Positions 5,380 through 9,206 of a stretch of DNA of 9,206 nucleotides are shown here, one piece after another (the first letter of the stretch is position 1; each line of letters begins with the position of its first letter). The translations under genes and the position numbers were made by a program. This DNA comes from Rhodobacteraceae bacterium UBA6236 (lineage in GTDB: Bacteria; Pseudomonadota; Alphaproteobacteria; Rhodobacterales; Rhodobacteraceae): NCBI GenBank assembly GCA_002440945.1, contig DJWG01000081.1, positions 1 through 9,206 of the forward strand, written 5' to 3'. Under the pieces are notes generated by a model. That model saw only the letters and a program-made list of their open reading frames with translations. It was not told the origin of the DNA and made no database searches.

Positions 5380-6627
5380 TCACCCCAGCTTGAATTTCTC
5401 GGCGCCGACAAGGCGCAGGAACAGGCCATAGATCGCGAGCGTGATGATCAGCAGAACCACCCCCAGCGCCGCCGCCAGACCCCAGTTCAGGTCGCGGTTG
5501 ATGTAGGTGGCGATGAAGTTCGACACCATCTGGTCCTGCGGGCCGCCAACCAGCGCGGGCGTGATGTAGTAGCCAAGCGCCAGGATGAAGGTCATGAGAC
5601 ACCCGGCCACCACCCCCGGCACGGTCTGCGGCGCATAGATCCGCCAGAAGGCCGAAGTCGGACCCGCCCCCAGCGACCGCGCGGCGCGCAGCTGCGTCGG
5701 CTGGATCGACCGCATGACCGAATAGATCGGCAGGATCGTGAACGGCAGCTGGATATGCGTCATCGCCGTGACCGTGCCGAAGCGGGTGAAGATCAGCTGC
5801 ACTTTCTCGGTCGTCAGATGCAGCCACAGAAGCACCGAATTGATGACGCCGTCCGATTGCAAAAGCACCACCCAGGCGGTCGTGCGCACCAGAAGCGAGG
5901 TCCAGAGCGGCAGGAGAACCATCAGCATCATCACCGCCGCCACGCCCCTGGGCGCGATGGTCAGCACATAGGCCACCGGATAGCCGAGGATCAGCGTGCA
6001 GGCGGTGACCATGCCGGCGACCAGAAGCGTCCGGCCAAGGATCGACAGGAAGATCGCCTGATCGGGCGCGACCTTCGACAGACCCCCGGTCACGGTCTGC
6101 TTCAGGTCGATCGCGGTCAGCAGGTAATAGGGCGTGACGGGCGCGCTGTTGCGCTGGATCACCGTCCAGGTGACAGGATCGCCCCAGACCCGGTCCTTGG
6201 CCATGAAGGCGTCGCGATAGGGGCCTTCCTTCAGCTTTTCCGCCATGCGCGAGGCCGCCAGCACCTTGCTGCGCATCCCCGGAATTTCATAGTTCAGCCG
6301 CTTGCCCAGCAGGGCCGCGGTGCGGTTGTCTGACGCATCCTTCAGGTCGGCCGCAAGGGCCGCGAAGGCAGCCTCATCCGGGGTCGCCGCGCCATCCCAG
6401 CCCTGCAGCGCCTCAAGCGTGCGCGGCAGGACGGTGCGGGTTTCGGGGTTATCGACCGCAGTGACCAGCAGGTAAAGGATCGGCGCCACGAAGGCCACCA
6501 CAAGGAAGGCGATCAGCGGAAGCGCCAGCGAGAATGCCTTCCGCCGGGCCGGGCGGGCGGCGCGGCGAACGGCGACGAAGGTGCGGACGCGGTCAAGGTC
6601 GGCGTCCGAAAAGTTGACAAGCGTCAT
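5380..6627 (-). CDS. ABC transporter permease, PotB-like, with large extracytoplasmic insertion
   Basis: This is the first permease of the importer, 415 residues long against about 280-300 for classical PotB. The N-terminus is a charged cytoplasmic stretch (to about 31), followed by helix 1 (about 33-57). A hydrophilic, mostly helical region of about 135 residues follows (58-192), which would lie in the periplasm. The standard core comes next, with helices from about 196 onward. The EAA loop is RAARSLGAGPTSAFWRIYAPQTVPG (314-338), followed by FILALGYYITPALVGGPQDQMVSNFI, typical of polyamine-type permeases. The ATG at 6627 is preceded by GGAGGG at about 6635-6640, overlapping the ATPase stop 4 bases upstream. 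I recall similarly extended permeases in alphaproteobacteria, so this looks like a subfamily trait and not an assembly fusion. Confidence 0.92.
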   Translation of the reverse strand: MTLVNFSDADLDRVRTFVAVRRAARPARRKAFSLALPLIAFLVVAFVAPILYLLVTAVDNPETRTVLPRTLEALQGWDGAATPDEAAFAALAADLKDASDNRTAALLGKRLNYEIPGMRSKVLAASRMAEKLKEGPYRDAFMAKDRVWGDPVTWTVIQRNSAPVTPYYLLTAIDLKQTVTGGLSKVAPDQAIFLSILGRTLLVAGMVTACTLILGYPVAYVLTIAPRGVAAVMMLMVLLPLWTSLLVRTTAWVVLLQSDGVINSVLLWLHLTTEKVQLIFTRFGTVTAMTHIQLPFTILPIYSVMRSIQPTQLRAARSLGAGPTSAFWRIYAPQTVPGVVAGCLMTFILALGYYITPALVGGPQDQMVSNFIATYINRDLNWGLAAALGVVLLIITLAIYGLFLRLVGAEKFKLG

Positions 6628-6631
6628 GGCC

Positions 6632-7744
6632 TCATCCCTCCAGCAGGCGGCAATCGGCGGGATGGCATGCCAGATGCACCGTCTCTCCGGGCTGGAAGAC
6701 GCGGGCGCTGGCCACGGGGATGCGCGCGGTGACGATCTGGCCCGCGAAGGCCGCGACCGACAGGCGCATGTGGTCGCCCAGGAAGAAGACATCTGTCGCG
6801 GTGCCGGAAAAGAGGTTGGCGCCCGGCGGGGTCTGGTCGCCCGCCAGCATGATGCTTTCCGGCCGGACCGACAGCGACAGATCGGCGGCCCCCGCCGGCG
6901 CCGCGCCGGTGGCGCGGAAGAGGCTGCCATCAGCCATCCGCACTGCGGTCTGCCCGCCCTCTTGCCCGACCCAGGTGCAGGGCATGGTGTTGTTTTCGCC
7001 GATGAACCCGGCGACGAAGCGGTTTTCCGGCGCGTTGTAAAGCGTCCTCGGGTCGGCAAGCTGCTGGATGCGCCCATCGTGGAAGACGGCGATCCGGTCC
7101 GACATGGTCAGCGCCTCGGACTGGTCATGGGTGACGTAGACCATCGTGATCCCGAGCGAGGTCTGGAGGTGCTTGATCTCGATCTGCATCCGTTCGCGAA
7201 GCTGCTTGTCGAGCGCGCCCAGAGGTTCGTCCATCAGCACAAGCGAGGGTTCAAAGACCAGCGCCCGGGCCAGCGCCACGCGCTGCTGCTGGCCGCCCGA
7301 CAGTTGCGCGGGGCGGCGGTCGCCCATCGCTTCCAGGCTGACCCGCGCCAGCGCGCGCTGGACCTTTTCCCGCGCCGCGTCGCCCTTGATGCCGCGGTAG
7401 CGCAGCGGGAAGGCCACGTTTTCGGCAACCGTCATATGCGGGAACAGCGCGTAGTTCTGGAAGACGAAACCGATGTTGCGCTTTTCGGGCGGCAGGCGTT
7501 CGACGGGCTTTTCGTCCAGCACGATCTGCCCCAGTGTCGGGCGTTCGAACCCACCCAGCATCATCAGCGTCGTCGTCTTGCCCGAGCCTGACGGCCCGAG
7601 CATGGTCAGGAATTCGCCCTTGGCGACATCCAGGTTCAGGTCTTTGACCACATAGTGGATCCCGTCGTAGGACTTCTGAACCTTGGTGAAACGGACGAGC
7701 GCATCTGGAACGCCCGTGCCGGAAATACGGCCTTGCATGGTCAT
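6632..7744 (-). CDS. ABC transporter ATP-binding protein, PotA-like
   Basis: This is the cytoplasmic ATPase that powers the importer, 370 residues long. Nucleotide-binding motifs are complete and in order: Walker A GPSGSGKT (50-57), Q-loop FQNYALFPHMT (Gln96), signature LSGGQQQR (148-155), Walker B LVLMDEP (168-174), D-loop LGALD, and switch His206 in YVTHDQSEA. The C-terminal part (about 245-370) is the TOBE-type regulatory domain of the PotA/MalK group, starting at FIGENNTM. The ATG at 7744 is preceded by GGGAGG with 7-base spacing. A longer reading frame opening with TTG at 7837 runs into the coding region of the binding protein and is rejected. It lies 22 bases after the binding-protein gene and 4 bases before the first permease gene. 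It is clearly functional; only the substrate is unknown. Confidence 0.95.
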   Translation of the reverse strand: MTMQGRISGTGVPDALVRFTKVQKSYDGIHYVVKDLNLDVAKGEFLTMLGPSGSGKTTTLMMLGGFERPTLGQIVLDEKPVERLPPEKRNIGFVFQNYALFPHMTVAENVAFPLRYRGIKGDAAREKVQRALARVSLEAMGDRRPAQLSGGQQQRVALARALVFEPSLVLMDEPLGALDKQLRERMQIEIKHLQTSLGITMVYVTHDQSEALTMSDRIAVFHDGRIQQLADPRTLYNAPENRFVAGFIGENNTMPCTWVGQEGGQTAVRMADGSLFRATGAAPAGAADLSLSVRPESIMLAGDQTPPGANLFSGTATDVFFLGDHMRLSVAAFAGQIVTARIPVASARVFQPGETVHLACHPADCRLLEG

Positions 7745-7766
7745 GATGCGCCCTCCCAGCGTCAGG

Positions 7767-8819
7767 TCACTGGGCAAGCCAGGTGGTGAACCGCTTGCGG
7801 ATCTCGTCGCCGTTGTCGGCCCAGAAGGCGTTGTCAAGCGTCAGCGCCACGGTCATGTTCTGCGGGCTGGTGGGCAGGTTCGCGGCATCTTCGGGCGTCA
7901 CGAATTCAGCCGCCGAGGTGCGGACCGGGCCGTAGGGGATGTATTTCGTGGTGCCTGCCAGAACCTCGGGATCGACGGCGTATTTGATGAAGGCCATCGA
8001 GGCGTCGATGTTCTTCGCGCCCTTCGGGATCACCCAGTAGTTGGAATCGAGGATCTGGTTGTCCCAGACGATGCGGAAATCCTTGCCTTCCTTGTTGGCG
8101 TTGTAGATGCGCCCGTTCCAGGCGGTCGTCATCACCACCTCGCCCGAGGCCAGAAGCTGCGGCGCCTGCGCCCCCGCTTCCCACCAGACGATGCTGTCCT
8201 TGATCGTGTCGAGCTTCGCAAAGGCCCGGTCGACGCCTTCGGGGGTGGAAAGCACCTCATAGACCTGATCGGCAGGCACGCCATCGGCCAGAAGCGCAAA
8301 TTCCAGGTTGGTGGCCGGGTTCTTCCAAAGCCCCCGCTTGCCGGGGAATTTCGTGGTGTCGAAAAGGTCCGCGATGACCTTCGGACCGTCCTTCAGCGTC
8401 GCACCATTGTAGGCAAGCGCGGTCGAATAAACGATCGTGCCCACCCCGCAATCCGAGGTCGTGCCTTCCAGCCAGTCTTCCTTGGGGCCGATCTTCGACC
8501 AGTCGATCGTTTCGAAGATGCCTTCGTCGCAGCCCTGAAGCAGCGTCGGCGCATCGACATCCACCACATCGACCGTGGTATTGCCGGATTCGATCATCGC
8601 AGCGATCTTCGCGATCTCTCCGCCATATTCCTGTTCGGACACGGCGGTGCCGGTCTTGGCGGTATACGTTTCGAACACCGCCTTGCGCTGCGCTTCCTGA
8701 TAGGCGCCGCCAAAGCTCATGACCGAAATCGACCCTTCGGCAAGGACCGGCGCGGTGGTCAGCGCAAGCGTTCCAAGAACGGACACGACAGCGGCATGGC
8801 CAAGCTTTCTGAAATTCAT
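7767..8819 (-). CDS. Periplasmic solute-binding protein of a PotD/PotF-like ABC importer
   Basis: This is the periplasmic receptor that captures the substrate for the permeases. It has 350 residues, with a Sec signal peptide (MNFRKLGHAAVVSVLGTLAL, cleavage probably after VLA at 27). The mature part opens EGSISVMSFGGAYQEAQRKA, typical of the PotD/PotF (COG0687-like) binding-protein fold. VDVVDVDAPTLLQGCDEGIFETIDW (about 83-107) and YSTALAYN (about 131-138) fit the first lobe, and WEAGAQAPQLLASGEVVMTTAWNGRI the second. Two Cys (in LLQGCDEG and TSDCGVG) could pair. The ATG at 8819 is supported by GGGAGGAA 6 bases upstream; an in-frame TTG at 8834 lies in that ribosome site and is not the start. 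It is the first gene of the operon. The ligand could be a polyamine, opine or other amine and is not decided. Confidence 0.93.
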   Translation of the reverse strand: MNFRKLGHAAVVSVLGTLALTTAPVLAEGSISVMSFGGAYQEAQRKAVFETYTAKTGTAVSEQEYGGEIAKIAAMIESGNTTVDVVDVDAPTLLQGCDEGIFETIDWSKIGPKEDWLEGTTSDCGVGTIVYSTALAYNGATLKDGPKVIADLFDTTKFPGKRGLWKNPATNLEFALLADGVPADQVYEVLSTPEGVDRAFAKLDTIKDSIVWWEAGAQAPQLLASGEVVMTTAWNGRIYNANKEGKDFRIVWDNQILDSNYWVIPKGAKNIDASMAFIKYAVDPEVLAGTTKYIPYGPVRTSAAEFVTPEDAANLPTSPQNMTVALTLDNAFWADNGDEIRKRFTTWLAQ

Positions 8820-8915
8820 CTTCTTTCCTCCCAATGAAATCGCCCGTCCGCATTCTGCGCGACAGGTCCTTATCGTTTTTTGTCCAGCCCGCGCGTCGAG
8901 GCCCGTGCCGTCGTG
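8820..8915 (-). promoter_or_regulatory. Upstream region of the ABC importer operon
   Basis: This gap between the M24 gene's hairpin and the binding-protein start must hold the importer promoter if the hairpin terminates upstream transcription. It contains the strong ribosome site GGGAGGAA (8825-8832, read on the - strand) and a TGGACA hexamer at 8881-8886 that resembles a -35 box, followed by a run of A. No convincing -10 hexamer is found at the right distance, and no obvious operator palindrome is seen. Confidence 0.35.
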
Positions 8916-8947
8916 AAAGGCCCCCGGACATTCCGCCGGGGGCCTTT
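8916..8947 (-). terminator. Strong hairpin after the creatinase-like gene
   Basis: AAAGGCCCCCGG (8916-8927) pairs perfectly with CCGGGGGCCTTT (8936-8947) around an 8-base loop, a 12-bp GC-rich stem. It begins 13 bases past the stop of the - strand M24-family gene. On the - strand only the three T's of the stem follow the GC block, so the U tract is short; the + strand side (CTTTATTATT) is richer in T. It most likely ends the M24 transcript and separates it from the ABC operon, although partial read-through is possible. Confidence 0.75.
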
Positions 8948-8960
8948 ATTATTGTCTGAC

Positions 8961-9206
8961 TCAGCCCTTCACGATCAGATGTTCGGGGCCGTAGGCAAAT
9001 CCGGTGATGTTGGTGTTGCCCTTGTTGTTTTCGTCGGTGATCACAAGGATATCGTGTTCGCGGTATCCGCCCGCGCCCGGCAGGTGGTTCGGGATGGTGA
9101 TCATCGGTTCCATCGACACGACCATGCCCGGCTCCAGCACCGTTTCGCAGTCCTCGCGCAGTTCAAGCCCCGCCTCGCGGCCGTAATAGTGGCACAGCAC
9201 GCCGAA
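8961..9206 (-). CDS. Creatinase-like M24-fold hydrolase, C-terminal part
   Basis: The reading frame runs in from the right edge of the window, so only the last 81 residues are seen. They match the C-terminal end of the creatinase/aminopeptidase P (pita-bread) fold: FGVLCHYYGREAGLELRED, then VLEPGMVVSMEPM with the conserved Glu of SMEP, then GAGGYREHDILVI with the second conserved Glu, then NITGFAYGPEHLIVKG. The GREAGLELRED and AGGYREHDIL wording is closer to my memory of bacterial creatinases than to Xaa-Pro peptidases, but related hydrolases (for example ectoine hydrolase or other M24 amidinohydrolases) cannot be excluded without the rest. Creatinase splits creatine into sarcosine and urea. 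It is on the same strand as, and just upstream of, the ABC importer operon, separated from it by a hairpin. Confidence 0.82.
   Translation of the reverse strand, partial: FGVLCHYYGREAGLELREDCETVLEPGMVVSMEPMITIPNHLPGAGGYREHDILVITDENNKGNTNITGFAYGPEHLIVKG

Noticed and set aside
4544..5431. 295-codon + strand open frame rich in Arg, His and Gln
   Set aside because: It lies opposite the PotC-like permease, which has clear family motifs; the composition is that of an antisense shadow.
5314..6333. 339-codon + strand open frame
   Set aside because: It is opposite the PotB-like permease and has the same Arg/His/Gln-rich antisense composition.
7745..7837. N-terminal extension of the ATPase from a TTG at 7837
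   Set aside because: It overlaps the C-terminal coding region of the binding protein; the ATG at 7744 has a good ribosome site and the standard domain start.
7683..8837. 384-codon + strand open frame opposite the binding protein
   Set aside because: The opposite strand encodes a complete binding protein with signal peptide and ribosome site; this frame shows no domain.
1..9206. FNR boxes (TTGAT-N4-ATCAA), tRNA or rRNA genes, CRISPR arrays, insertion sequences
   Set aside because: None was seen by eye on either strand. The cco promoter, where an FNR box would be expected, lies upstream of the window.

Overview
The window is GC-rich DNA with strong G/C preference at third codon positions. It most likely comes from an alphaproteobacterium of the Rhodobacteraceae (Rhodobacter/Paracoccus-type). 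This placement rests on the cbb3 oxidase operon, on small proteins that recall rhodobacterial cco loci, and on the sequence style of the transporter genes. It is inferred by eye, without a database search.

Left region (1-3777, + strand): the end of a cbb3-type cytochrome c oxidase operon. It holds the C-terminal part of ccoN, then ccoO, ccoQ and ccoP. These are followed by a 53-residue single-span membrane ORF, a DUF2189-like polytopic membrane protein, the assembly factor ccoS, and a 76-residue protein of unknown function. Four junctions use 4-base ATGA start/stop overlaps, so this is one tightly coupled unit. CcoN, CcoO and CcoP form the terminal oxidase used at low oxygen: electrons enter through c-type hemes and reach the CcoN binuclear centre. 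The usual assembly genes ccoG, ccoH and ccoI are not between ccoP and ccoS.

Middle (3788-4483, - strand): a convergent gene for a secreted pentapeptide-repeat protein. Its stop lies 10 bases from the end of the cco unit. A perfect 9-bp inverted repeat lies inside its 3' end.

Right region (4565-8819, - strand): a complete four-gene ABC importer operon of the polyamine/putrescine type. In transcription order it encodes a periplasmic binding protein, an ATPase, a PotB-like permease with a large extracytoplasmic insertion, and a PotC-like permease. Spacings are short and ribosome binding sites are clear. Upstream, the 3' end of a creatinase-like (M24-fold) gene enters the window on the same strand, followed by a strong 12-bp hairpin that probably terminates it. 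The substrate of the importer cannot be read from the sequence. The neighbouring creatinase-like enzyme hints at a guanidino, methylated-amine or related nitrogen compound.

Most of the window is well-known biology. No convincing wholly new system is visible. The parts most worth a second look are the non-canonical tail of the cco operon with its two small proteins, the secreted pentapeptide protein, and the permease insertion.
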